Below, in pieces: positions 1 to 5,179 of a stretch of 5,244 bases of DNA. Within the stretch, counting starts at the first letter, position 1; each line of letters begins with the position of its first letter. Source of the DNA: Oscillospiraceae bacterium (GTDB lineage Bacteria; Bacillota; Clostridia; Oscillospirales; Oscillospiraceae). The stretch covers positions 1 through 5,244 of the forward strand of contig JAFZAM010000028.1 of NCBI GenBank assembly GCA_017557265.1, in the 5' to 3' direction. Position numbers and translations under genes: made by a program. Below the pieces are notes generated by a model. The model was not told the DNA's origin, did no database searches, and saw only the letters and a program-made list of their open reading frames with translations.

Positions 1-533
1 AGCGCGCGCGAAACGTTCAGCCCGACGAGCCAGTCGGCCTCGGCGCGCGCCTTCGCGCTGAGATAGAGCGTGTCGTATTTTTTCGCGTCGCGCAGGTCGG
101 CGAAGCCCTCGCGGATGGCCTTCTCCGTCTGCGAGGATATCCAGAGGCGGCGCGTCGGACCCTTCCAGGCGGCCTTTTCCATGATCCAGCGGGCGACGAG
201 CTCGCCCTCGCGGCCGCTGTCCGTCGCGATGACGAGGCCGTCGACGTCGGAGCGCTTCATGAGCGAGCGCACGACGCCGAACTGCTTGGCCGTCTGCTTG
301 ATGACGACGGTCTTCATCTTGTCCGGCAGCATGGGCAGGTCGTCCATGTTCCACTGCTTGTAGCGCGGATCGTACGCCTCGGGGTCGGCGAGCGTGACGA
401 GATGGCCGAGAGCCCACGTCACTATCCACTTTCCGCCCTCCATGTATCCCTCTCCGCCCCGGGCGCAGCCGAGCACACGGGCGAGCTCGCGCCCGACGGA
501 CGGCTTTTCGGCAAGTACGAGAGTTTTTCCCAT
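1..533 (-). CDS. topB: DNA topoisomerase III, N-terminal part (cut by window edge)
   Basis: Type IA topoisomerase that passes single strands to relax negative supercoils and to unlink replication or recombination intermediates. The visible 177 codons cover the Toprim domain and the start of the next domain. Residues 5-12 (LVLAEKPS) hold the Toprim glutamate E9. Residues 104-111 (TDSGREGE) are the acidic metal-binding motif in the form used by Bacillus-type TopB. Residues 163-176 contain the conserved ADWLVGLN-SR stretch. The catalytic tyrosine lies beyond the left edge, so activity cannot be judged. The ATG at 531-533 is chosen because AGGAGG (reverse strand, 539-544) sits 5 bases upstream and the protein opens with MGKTLVLAEK, the usual N-terminus of the family. 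It diverges from spoVAC across about 90 bp. The frame is open with no sign of damage. The family is clear; whether this is the housekeeping copy or one of the many mobile-element TopB copies cannot be told from this fragment. Confidence 0.93.
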   Translation of the reverse strand, partial: MGKTLVLAEKPSVGRELARVLGCARGGEGYMEGGKWIVTWALGHLVTLADPEAYDPRYKQWNMDDLPMLPDKMKTVVIKQTAKQFGVVRSLMKRSDVDGLVIATDSGREGELVARWIMEKAAWKGPTRRLWISSQTEKAIREGFADLRDAKKYDTLYLSAKARAEADWLVGLNVSRA

Positions 534-625
534 GTTTTCCTCCTTCGCCGCGCAGGAAGCATTTACCCGCGTCCGCGGCGGCGCAAAAGCGAAATATCGA
601 AGATAATATGAGCGAGGTGTTTTGT
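534..625. other. Divergent intergenic region topB / spoVAC
   Basis: About 90 bp holding the leftward topB ribosome binding site (539-544) and, rightward, the SpoVAC ribosome binding site GAGGTG (614-619). The promoters must lie here or overlap the genes. A GCATTTA element (559-565) and a CGAAATA element (590-596) vaguely recall the -35 and -10 of forespore sigma factors G and F, but their spacing is wrong for a confident call. ATAAT at 603-607 resembles a sigma-A -10, but it is too close to the ribosome binding site to serve spoVAC. Confidence 0.4.
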
Positions 626-1069
626 ATGCAGGAAATGAGCAACAAGGAGTATGCCAAGCTCGCGAAAAGGCTCGCCCCGCGCTCGCCCGTCGTCAAGGAC
701 TGCGCCATGGCGTTCGTCTCCGGCGGCGTCGTCTGCACGATCGGGCAGGCGCTGCTCGCCGCTTGGAAGGCGGCGGGGCTCGCAGAAAAGGACGCGGGGA
801 CGGCCGTCTCGGTCACGCTTATCTTCATAGGCGCGCTGCTGACGGGCGCGGGCGTCTTCGACAAAATAGCCAAGCACGCGGGCGCGGGCACGCTCGTCCC
901 GATAACGGGCTTTGCAAACTCCGTCGCGGCGCCGGCGCTCGAATTCCGGACCGAGGGCTTCGTCGCCGGCACGGCGGTCAAGATGTTCACGATAGCCGGG
1001 CCCGTCATCGTCTACGGGGTCGCGGCGAGCGTCGTCTACGGGATCATACTGCTCATCACAGGGACGTAG
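626..1069 (+). CDS. spoVAC: Stage V sporulation protein AC (SpoVAC)
   Basis: Small inner-membrane protein of the spore. In Bacillus the SpoVA proteins carry dipicolinic acid (with Ca2+) into the forespore and release it at germination, and SpoVAC has been described as a mechanosensitive channel. The 147-residue length fits the family (about 150). After a charged N-terminus (NKEYAKLAKRLAP) there are hydrophobic segments at about 26-47, 57-78 and 118-144. Between them is a less hydrophobic but highly typical stretch (about 89-111, LVPITGFANSVAAPALEF then RTEG). Two in-frame upstream codons exist. The ATG at 608 would add six residues but has no ribosome binding site, whereas the ATG at 626 follows GAGGTG (614-619) at a 6-base gap, so 626 is preferred. 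The gene is normally followed by spoVAD and spoVAE. Here a terminator follows at once, so this is a solitary copy, perhaps a paralogue of an operon elsewhere. Identity is strong; exact role as main or accessory channel is inference. Confidence 0.9.
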   Translation: MQEMSNKEYAKLAKRLAPRSPVVKDCAMAFVSGGVVCTIGQALLAAWKAAGLAEKDAGTAVSVTLIFIGALLTGAGVFDKIAKHAGAGTLVPITGFANSVAAPALEFRTEGFVAGTAVKMFTIAGPVIVYGVAASVVYGIILLITGT

Positions 1070-1075
1070 TCCGGC

Positions 1076-1119
1076 AAACGGCGGCGGGGACCTTTGCCGC
1101 CGCCGTTTCCGTGTTTTTT
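1076..1119 (+). terminator. Rho-independent terminator of spoVAC
   Basis: A 12-bp perfect stem (1076-1087 AAACGGCGGCGG with 1097-1108 CCGCCGCCGTTT) encloses a 9-base loop and is followed, after CCGTG, by six T's (1114-1119). It starts 7 bases after the spoVAC stop. The T tract overlaps the last codons of the convergent lysR gene, so the same hairpin may also end leftward transcription, although no long T tract follows it on that strand. Confidence 0.85.
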
Positions 1120-1984
1120 ATTCGAAGAGCGAGGGCAGCTCGTTGATGACGGTGTTCACGACGGGGTCCTTGTTGTCGGCGGCGAAGATGACGCGGACGG
1201 TCATCTCCGCGTCGAGCGGGAGAAAGCCGTAGGAACTGTTGTTTATGATGTCGTCCCACTCGCTGAAGAGCATGACGCCCTGCCCGCAGGCGACGCCGAA
1301 GAGGGCGTTTGCCATGGTCGAGGTGATGCGGAAGGTCGGGGTGAAGGTGTCGCGGCATATCTCGCGGACGATCGTCTCGAGCTTTTTCTGGATCTCCTTG
1401 TCGTACATGAGAAAGTCCGTCCCGCTGAAGGCGGAGATGTCCGTCACCTCGCCGAAGCGCTCGCGGGAGTAGATGAGGCCGCAGCCGGTCTTGACGAGCG
1501 TGGCGGAGCTTATCCCGTAGAGCGTGGGGCTATAGAAATCATGCGCGAGCGCGATGTCGAGCTTGCCCGAGCGCAGGTCGGAGATGAGCTCGGGCAGCTT
1601 GCCGCACTCCACCGACAGCTCGACGCCGGGGTGCTCGCGCTCGATGAAGGCGCGTATCCTCTCATAGAAGAACTTCGGGTTCCACGTGTCCGGGCAGCCG
1701 AGGCGGAGCGACTGGGAGTTCGACGACAGCGACGCGCGTATGTTCTCGAGCAGCGCGTCGAGCTCGTCTATCGTCCTCACGAAGAACTCGTACATGAGCT
1801 TTCCCTCCGCAGTCAGAGACAATACGTTGTCCTTGCGGTAGAAGAGGCTGAAGCCGAGCTCGTCCTCGAGGGTCGAAATGCTCTTGCTTATGGCAGGCTG
1901 CGAGATGTAGAGGACGTTCGCGGCGCGGGTGAAGCTTTTCTCCTTGGCGACGGTCATAAAGGCCTTGATCTGAACTTTCGTCAT
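1118..1984 (-). CDS. LysR-type transcriptional regulator
   Basis: A 288-residue protein with the two-part LysR layout. The N-terminal winged helix-turn-helix spans about residues 1-60, with the diagnostic run SFTRAANVLYISQPAIS (17-33), then LEDELG (39-44), LFYR (47-50) and LTAEG (57-61). A linker helix (about 62-90) follows. The effector-binding domain spans about 92-288 (starting LRLGCPDTW) and resembles a periplasmic-binding-protein fold. The length is normal and the frame intact. The start at 1984 has GAGGA (reverse strand, 1993-1997) upstream. It is transcribed divergently from the ferredoxin/flavoprotein/hydrolase operon and shares a roughly 240-bp control region with it. That is the standard arrangement for a LysR regulator that represses its own gene and activates the neighbouring operon when a pathway substrate or intermediate binds. 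The inducer cannot be predicted; by context it should be the operon's substrate or a product. Confidence 0.95.
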   Translation of the reverse strand: MTKVQIKAFMTVAKEKSFTRAANVLYISQPAISKSISTLEDELGFSLFYRKDNVLSLTAEGKLMYEFFVRTIDELDALLENIRASLSSNSQSLRLGCPDTWNPKFFYERIRAFIEREHPGVELSVECGKLPELISDLRSGKLDIALAHDFYSPTLYGISSATLVKTGCGLIYSRERFGEVTDISAFSGTDFLMYDKEIQKKLETIVREICRDTFTPTFRITSTMANALFGVACGQGVMLFSEWDDIINNSSYGFLPLDAEMTVRVIFAADNKDPVVNTVINELPSLFE

Positions 1985-2016
1985 TTTCTTTTTCCTCGTA
2001 AAACCCGCACGGAGCC

Positions 2017-2037
2017 TGCATTATTCGCGGATATGCA
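2017..2037. promoter_or_regulatory. Probable LysR-type recognition site (T-N11-A dyad)
   Basis: A perfect inverted repeat TGCAT (2017-2021) and ATGCA (2033-2037), separated by 11 bases, gives the T-N11-A pattern that defines LysR-family recognition sites. It lies 33 bp in front of the lysR start. A possible leftward -10 (AATAAT, reverse strand, 2020-2025) overlaps its left arm, which would allow autorepression. It sits about 80-90 bp upstream of the likely start of the operon transcript, where the high-affinity recognition site usually sits. Confidence 0.6.
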
Positions 2038-2054
2038 CTATCCCTTGTGGAGAT

Positions 2055-2076
2055 TGCATAATAACCCGCAGATTAT
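2055..2076. promoter_or_regulatory. Candidate second LysR-type site (activation site)
   Basis: TGCATAAT at 2055-2062 repeats the half-site of the upstream dyad (TGCATTAT, 2017-2024). It is followed by the imperfect partner ATTAT (2072-2076), so ATAAT (2058-2062) and ATTAT are inverted across 9 bases. The two half-sites are 38 bp apart. That position, just upstream of the likely core promoter, is where LysR-family activation sites usually lie. This site is more degenerate than the first and is called mainly from its position. Confidence 0.4.
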
Positions 2077-2126
2077 TGACCCGTGCGTTGTATATAAATT
2101 GAAGGTTATAATTATTTTACAATAAT
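2076..2126 (+). promoter_or_regulatory. Probable operon promoter region (several candidate hexamers)
   Basis: This AT-rich stretch holds three plausible -10 elements: TATAAA (2093-2098), a perfect TATAAT (2107-2112), and AATAAT (2121-2126). AATAAT pairs with TTGAAG (2099-2104) at a 16-bp gap. TTGACC at 2076-2081 looks like a -35 but has no good partner at 16-18 bp. Weak or absent -35 boxes fit a promoter that needs the LysR protein as activator. Which -10 is used cannot be settled by eye. The untranslated leader would be roughly 90-120 nt, with no recognisable riboswitch. Confidence 0.4.
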
Positions 2127-2185
2127 CATATTAGAAACACAAGTTAAAATATAGTATTATTTTAGCATAGAGGATCATATTTAAG

Positions 2186-2200
2186 CGGGATGGGATCCCG
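2186..2200 (+). repeat. Small hairpin in the operon leader
   Basis: CGGGAT (2186-2191) and ATCCCG (2195-2200) form a 6-bp stem over a GGG loop, 10 bases before the AGGAGG ribosome binding site. No T tract follows, so it is not a terminator. It could protect the 5' end of the message or influence ribosome access. Confidence 0.35.
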
Positions 2201-2210
2201 TAATCAATTT

Positions 2211-2218
2211 AGGAGGTG
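2211..2218 (+). promoter_or_regulatory. Strong ribosome binding site of the ferredoxin gene
   Basis: AGGAGGTG is a full-length match to the anti-Shine-Dalgarno sequence. It decides the start. The in-frame GTG at 2216 overlaps this very site and so cannot be the initiation codon. The codon at the ideal distance (6 bases after AGGAGGTG) is ACG at 2225, with ATC at 2228 the next possibility. Confidence 0.85.
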
Positions 2219-2224
2219 TTCCCT

Positions 2225-2470
2225 ACGATCTTCACAAAACACACCATCGAGTTTGATCCCTCGAAGTGCGTCGGCTGCGGCCTGTGCTACAAGGCCTGCT
2301 TCGTCGACGTCATCCGCTGGGACGAGGAGAACAGGAAGCCGATCTTCAAGTATGTCGAGGACTGCGAGCACTGCTTCTACTGCCAGAGCCAGTGCAAGAA
2401 GGAAGCTATCCGTGTAGTTCCCAATTACGCCAGCGAACGTCTGCTCCAGTCGTTCCCGCAGTACAAGTAA
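2225..2470 (+). CDS. Two-cluster [4Fe-4S] ferredoxin, non-ATG start
   Basis: Small iron-sulfur protein of 81 residues, inferred to be the electron carrier or subunit of the flavoprotein encoded 13 bases downstream. There are two complete cluster motifs: C15-x2-C18-x2-C21-x3-C25 (CVGCGLCYKAC) and C47-x2-C50-x2-C53-x3-C57 (CEHCFYCQSQC). The spacing and length fit an 8Fe bacterial ferredoxin, and the paired flavoprotein suggests an AprB-like role. Unlike most clostridial ferredoxins, neither fourth cysteine is followed by proline (F26 and K58). No signal peptide or membrane segment is seen, so it should be cytoplasmic. The start is odd. The frame has no ATG before the first cysteines, and the ribosome binding site points to ACG (2225-2227), or less likely ATC (2228-2230). 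An ATG-to-ACG change or a read error would explain it. Family assignment is secure; partner and direction of electron flow are inference. Confidence 0.86.
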   Translation, partial: TIFTKHTIEFDPSKCVGCGLCYKACFVDVIRWDEENRKPIFKYVEDCEHCFYCQSQCKKEAIRVVPNYASERLLQSFPQYK

Positions 2471-2483
2471 GGAGGAAGAACAC

Positions 2484-4199
2484 ATGGATTACAAGAAAGA
2501 AAATCTCTCCTGTGACGTTCTCATCGCGGGCGGCGGCGTAGGCGGCCTTACCGCGGCCATCGAGATCAAGGAGAAGAATCCCGATCTGGACGTTCTCATC
2601 GTTGAAAAGCAGACCACCGGTTACGGCGGCAAGGCCAACAAGGGCGGCGGCGTCCTCCAGTATTTCCGTCCCGACATGTCCCCCGCCGAGTTCGTCAAGT
2701 TCCACGTCGAGAACATCGGCTGCTACCTGGGCGACCAGGACGTCATGTACAAGTACGTCGAGATGAACACCGAGATGCTCGAGAAGCTCATCTCCTGGGG
2801 CTGCAACCTCCCGAAGAATCCCGACGGCTCCTGGTTCGTCATCCCCACCGGCCCGATGACCTCCATGATCACGGTCGATCTCGACATCACCCTGAAGATG
2901 CGTCAGCGCGCCACCAAGCTCGGCGTCCGCATCATGGACAAGACCACCGTCGCCGAGTTCTTCGTCGACGGCGACAAGATCGCCGGCGCCGCCGCGTACA
3001 GCATCCTTGACGGTACGTTCTACGTCATCAAGGCCAAGTACGTCGTAGTCGCCACCGGCTCCCAGAACTACCGCTTCGCCTCCATGTGGAGCTCCGGACG
3101 CGGAGACGGCATCGCCGCCGCCTATCGCGCCGGCGCCGAGATGCGCAACTGCGAGTTCGGCAACTTCACCCAGATCGCGAAGGTCAAGAGCCATGACGAG
3201 GTCGTCTTCGGCGAGAACAACATGTACAACGCCAAGGGCGAGTTCATCACCCCGCACTTCCGCTCCTACAGAGAGACCGACATCAACTCCAACGCCATCA
3301 GAGAGTGGTATTGGCAGATGCTCGCCGGCACCGGCCCGGTCCACCTCGAGTATCCCGAGCGCGAGCAGGAATCCCGTCCGGCTCCCGCCGAGGGCACCGA
3401 CAGCAAAGAGGGCGGCGCCGCGATGGCCCGTCTGTTTGACCGTCCGTACGGCAGACAGTTCCGCATGCTCAACACCATCAGCTCCCAGTCCGCGGACCAG
3501 GGCAGCATGGAGATATGCCCGCTGTTCATAGGCGAGCAGTCCCCCATCCGCGTCGACGGCGACATGGCCACCTCCATCAAGGGCATGTACGCCATCGGCG
3601 ACTGCAGCTACACCGGCTCCGCCGCCCCCGGCGCCGTTCCGGCTCCTCCGGGACGCAACCGCGGCTCCGGCATACTTAACGCCGTCTTCGCCGGCATCGT
3701 CTGCGGCGACGCCATCGCCGCCCTCAAGACCTGCGGCTGCGCTCCCGCCGACATCCCGGCCGAGAAGGTCGCCGCCGTCGAGGAAGCCATCTACGCTCCT
3801 CTCAAGAGGACCGCGGGCCACAAGGCGAAGGACGTCATCGACCTCGTTCAGAGGGCCGTCGTCCCCATCGAGCAGTCCGTCTACATGAAGGAAGACCGCA
3901 TGAAGAAGGCCGAGGGCATCGTCGCCGAGGCTCGCGAGGCCTCCAAGGACCTCTGCGCCGAGGATTGGCACGATCTGCTCGCCTGCCACGAGGCCGAGGC
4001 TATGGTCACCTGCGCCGAGATGTTCTATGCCGCTTCCGAGATGCGCAAGGAGTCCAGAGGCTGGTTCCTCCGCGAGGACTATCCCGACATCGACAACAAG
4101 AACTGGCTCAAGTGGATCATCGTCCAGAACGTCGACGGCAAGATGACCCTCCACACCGAGGACGTGCCCATCGACAAGTATCCCAACAAGCCCGAATAA
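2484..4199 (+). CDS. FAD-dependent oxidoreductase, fumarate reductase/AprA superfamily
   Basis: Soluble 571-residue flavoprotein, probably the catalytic subunit that adds or removes electrons on the pathway compound. The N-terminal Rossmann motif is GGGVGG (16-21), with ribose-binding E41 at the end of the second strand. KANKGGG (50-56) occupies the flavin-contacting loop, VVVATG (187-192) is the second dinucleotide motif, and GRGDGIAAAYRAGAEM (205-220) is typical of FAD_binding_2 proteins. MYAIGD (368-373) and RGSGILNAVFAG (393-404) close the FAD site. The C-terminal helical part ends with SRGWFLREDYPDID (524-537) and NWLKW (540-544), as in SdhA/FrdA/AprA. The histidine that binds FAD covalently in SdhA/FrdA is absent, and the HPT catalytic motif expected after AGAEM...EF is replaced by NFTQIA. 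It is therefore not an ordinary fumarate reductase and looks closer to the AprA branch. No signal peptide or FMN/haem domain is present. AAGGAGG (2469-2475) fixes the start. Substrate unknown. Confidence 0.85.
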   Translation: MDYKKENLSCDVLIAGGGVGGLTAAIEIKEKNPDLDVLIVEKQTTGYGGKANKGGGVLQYFRPDMSPAEFVKFHVENIGCYLGDQDVMYKYVEMNTEMLEKLISWGCNLPKNPDGSWFVIPTGPMTSMITVDLDITLKMRQRATKLGVRIMDKTTVAEFFVDGDKIAGAAAYSILDGTFYVIKAKYVVVATGSQNYRFASMWSSGRGDGIAAAYRAGAEMRNCEFGNFTQIAKVKSHDEVVFGENNMYNAKGEFITPHFRSYRETDINSNAIREWYWQMLAGTGPVHLEYPEREQESRPAPAEGTDSKEGGAAMARLFDRPYGRQFRMLNTISSQSADQGSMEICPLFIGEQSPIRVDGDMATSIKGMYAIGDCSYTGSAAPGAVPAPPGRNRGSGILNAVFAGIVCGDAIAALKTCGCAPADIPAEKVAAVEEAIYAPLKRTAGHKAKDVIDLVQRAVVPIEQSVYMKEDRMKKAEGIVAEAREASKDLCAEDWHDLLACHEAEAMVTCAEMFYAASEMRKESRGWFLREDYPDIDNKNWLKWIIVQNVDGKMTLHTEDVPIDKYPNKPE

Positions 4200-4235
4200 T
4201 CCCGGCTGACATCATTTTGACAAGGAGGCACTATC

Positions 4236-5012
4236 ATGGCTGAACTGGTACCCATTACCGAAGAAGAAAAGAATGGCCCTCTTTATAAATACTTCGTCCG
4301 TGAGATGGCCGAGCCCGACCCCAAGAAGTATGAGATGACCCAGGAGCCGGTGGACTTCCCCGACGAGGAGAGCCTGCCCAACCTGAACAACCTCTTCAAC
4401 CCCGGCTATATGCCCGTTGAGCTCGGCTACGGCTATCTGCCCGACGGCTGCGCCATCCTCGCCAACCTGACCGACTTCCCGGGCTGCACTCCCGAGATGT
4501 TCGACTTCTGGTTTGCGTGGCATCCCATCGAGTCCATGCGCTACAAGATCTGGAACCGCGAGCAGCACTATTACTGCCAGACCATGAATCCCGAGATAGC
4601 GCTGGACAAGACCAAGTCGCTCAGAGAGCGTCTTTGGAACACCACCCATGACATCCAGGAAGACTGCAACATGGGCAAGCAGCCCCTCAAGATCCGCTTT
4701 GCCAACCCCGTTGACATCGGCTTCGATCCTGAGAAGTTCGCGAAGTTCGACGGCACCATCATCTGCTCCGCCGCCGGCAACATGATCCACTTCTTCCGCC
4801 GCACGGAGACCGGCTGCGAGCTTCGCACCCGCTTCTTCTTCGGCTACAAGATCGAGAACGGCAAGCCCGTCAAGATGCTTCCGCCGGGCATGAAGTTCCC
4901 GACGCTCGAGCCCGTCAAGGCGCTCCTGCACCACAACATCAAGGAGTTCACCAACCTCGCCGCCATCCTGCCCGAGGTCTATGCTGAGTTCTACGATGAT
5001 TTCGTAAAGTAA
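4236..5012 (+). CDS. PhlG / phloretin hydrolase family C-C hydrolase
   Basis: A 258-residue protein of the DAPG-hydrolase family. Known members are PhlG of Pseudomonas, which removes an acetyl group from 2,4-diacetylphloroglucinol, and the phloretin hydrolase of Eubacterium ramulus. Both cut a C-C bond between a ketone and a phenolic ring using a bound zinc. From memory, the PhlG ligands are H129, E160, H270 and E274. The same pattern is present here as H111 (in WNREQH), E142 (in DIQED, 31 residues later, the same distance), H233 and E237 (HNIKE). WFAWHP (92-97), RYKIWN (102-107) and IRFANPVDIGFD (153-164) also look family-typical. It is slightly shorter than characterised members (about 270-295). 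AAGGAGG (4222-4228) lies 7 bases before the ATG. It is the last gene of the operon, 36 bp after the flavoprotein, so it may act on that enzyme's product or supply its substrate. The actual substrate is not readable; 'phloretin hydrolase' would be over-calling. Confidence 0.84.
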   Translation: MAELVPITEEEKNGPLYKYFVREMAEPDPKKYEMTQEPVDFPDEESLPNLNNLFNPGYMPVELGYGYLPDGCAILANLTDFPGCTPEMFDFWFAWHPIESMRYKIWNREQHYYCQTMNPEIALDKTKSLRERLWNTTHDIQEDCNMGKQPLKIRFANPVDIGFDPEKFAKFDGTIICSAAGNMIHFFRRTETGCELRTRFFFGYKIENGKPVKMLPPGMKFPTLEPVKALLHHNIKEFTNLAAILPEVYAEFYDDFVK

Positions 5013-5022
5013 GTCCCTTACG

Positions 5023-5058
5023 AAAAACGGCGGTCCGGATATCCGGGCCGCCGTTTTT
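5023..5058. terminator. Operon terminator, bidirectional
   Basis: A 16-bp stem (5023-5038 with 5043-5058) contains only one G-T wobble (5034/5047) and has the four-base loop ATAT. The left arm begins with five A's and the right arm ends in five T's, so it can work on both strands. It begins 10 bases after the stop codon of the hydrolase gene and closes the three-gene operon. The ACGGCGG/CCGCCGT core is shared with the spoVAC terminator. Confidence 0.94.
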
Positions 5059-5078
5059 ATATGCGCCGTTTTGCAGGG

Positions 5079-5099
5079 CGCTTGAATGCCATTCAAGCG
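5079..5099. repeat. Perfect 9-bp inverted repeat, operator-like
   Basis: CGCTTGAAT (5079-5087) and ATTCAAGCG (5091-5099) are exact reverse complements separated by GCC. No T tract follows on either strand, so it does not look like a terminator. It lies 45 bp upstream of the -35 of the rightward promoter at 5145. A third copy of its half (GCTTGAATG) recurs at 5188-5196, just after the predicted transcription start. A regulator binding site for the next transcription unit is the likeliest reading. Confidence 0.5.
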
Positions 5100-5144
5100 G
5101 TAACGCAAAGGAGCGTCCGCATTTTTCTGAGAGTATAATCCCTC

Positions 5145-5173
5145 TTGACAGAGTCCTCGGACTGTGGTATTGT
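5145..5173 (+). promoter_or_regulatory. Sigma-70/sigma-A type promoter
   Basis: A perfect -35 TTGACA (5145-5150), a 17-bp spacer and a -10 TATTGT (5168-5173), preceded by the extended -10 dinucleotide TG (5165-5166). The predicted start of transcription is near 5180. It reads rightward toward the window edge. A separate perfect TATAAT at 5134-5139 has no matching -35 and is probably not used. Confidence 0.72.
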
Positions 5174-5179
5174 CTAGTT

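Noticed and set aside
559..596. Sigma-G or sigma-F promoter for spoVAC
   Set aside because: GCATTTA and CGAAATA resemble the boxes, but the spacing does not fit either consensus, so it is mentioned only under the intergenic region.
608..625. ATG at 608 as the spoVAC start
   Set aside because: No Shine-Dalgarno sequence precedes it. GAGGTG at 614-619 is correctly placed for the ATG at 626.
1094..2125. Forward open frame of 343 codons opposite lysR
   Set aside because: Begins inside the spoVAC terminator, spans the whole promoter region and has shadow-like composition. The reverse frame is a complete LysR protein.
2216..2224. GTG at 2216 as the ferredoxin start
   Set aside because: It lies within the AGGAGGTG ribosome binding site itself and nothing upstream could serve as another binding site.
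2406..4154. Very long reverse-strand open frame (582 codons) opposite the flavoprotein gene
   Set aside because: Its translation is a low-complexity run of G, V, D, L and A typical of the antisense of a codon-biased GC-rich gene. The forward frame has full FAD-binding motifs and a ribosome binding site.
4236..5012. Naming the hydrolase phy or phlG
   Set aside because: The family and metal ligands fit, but the substrate cannot be inferred, and the operon context differs from both characterised systems.
4212..5108. Reverse-strand open frame of 298 codons opposite the hydrolase gene
   Set aside because: Compositional shadow that runs through the terminator. No ribosome binding site and no recognisable domain, while the forward frame matches the PhlG family.
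5061..5138. 25-codon forward frame across the dyad
   Set aside because: No ribosome binding site, begins directly behind the operon terminator, and its sequence is explained by the inverted repeat.
5134..5139. Perfect TATAAT as a second promoter
   Set aside because: No -35-like hexamer at 16-18 bp upstream and no extended -10. The TTGACA/TATTGT pair just downstream is much better.
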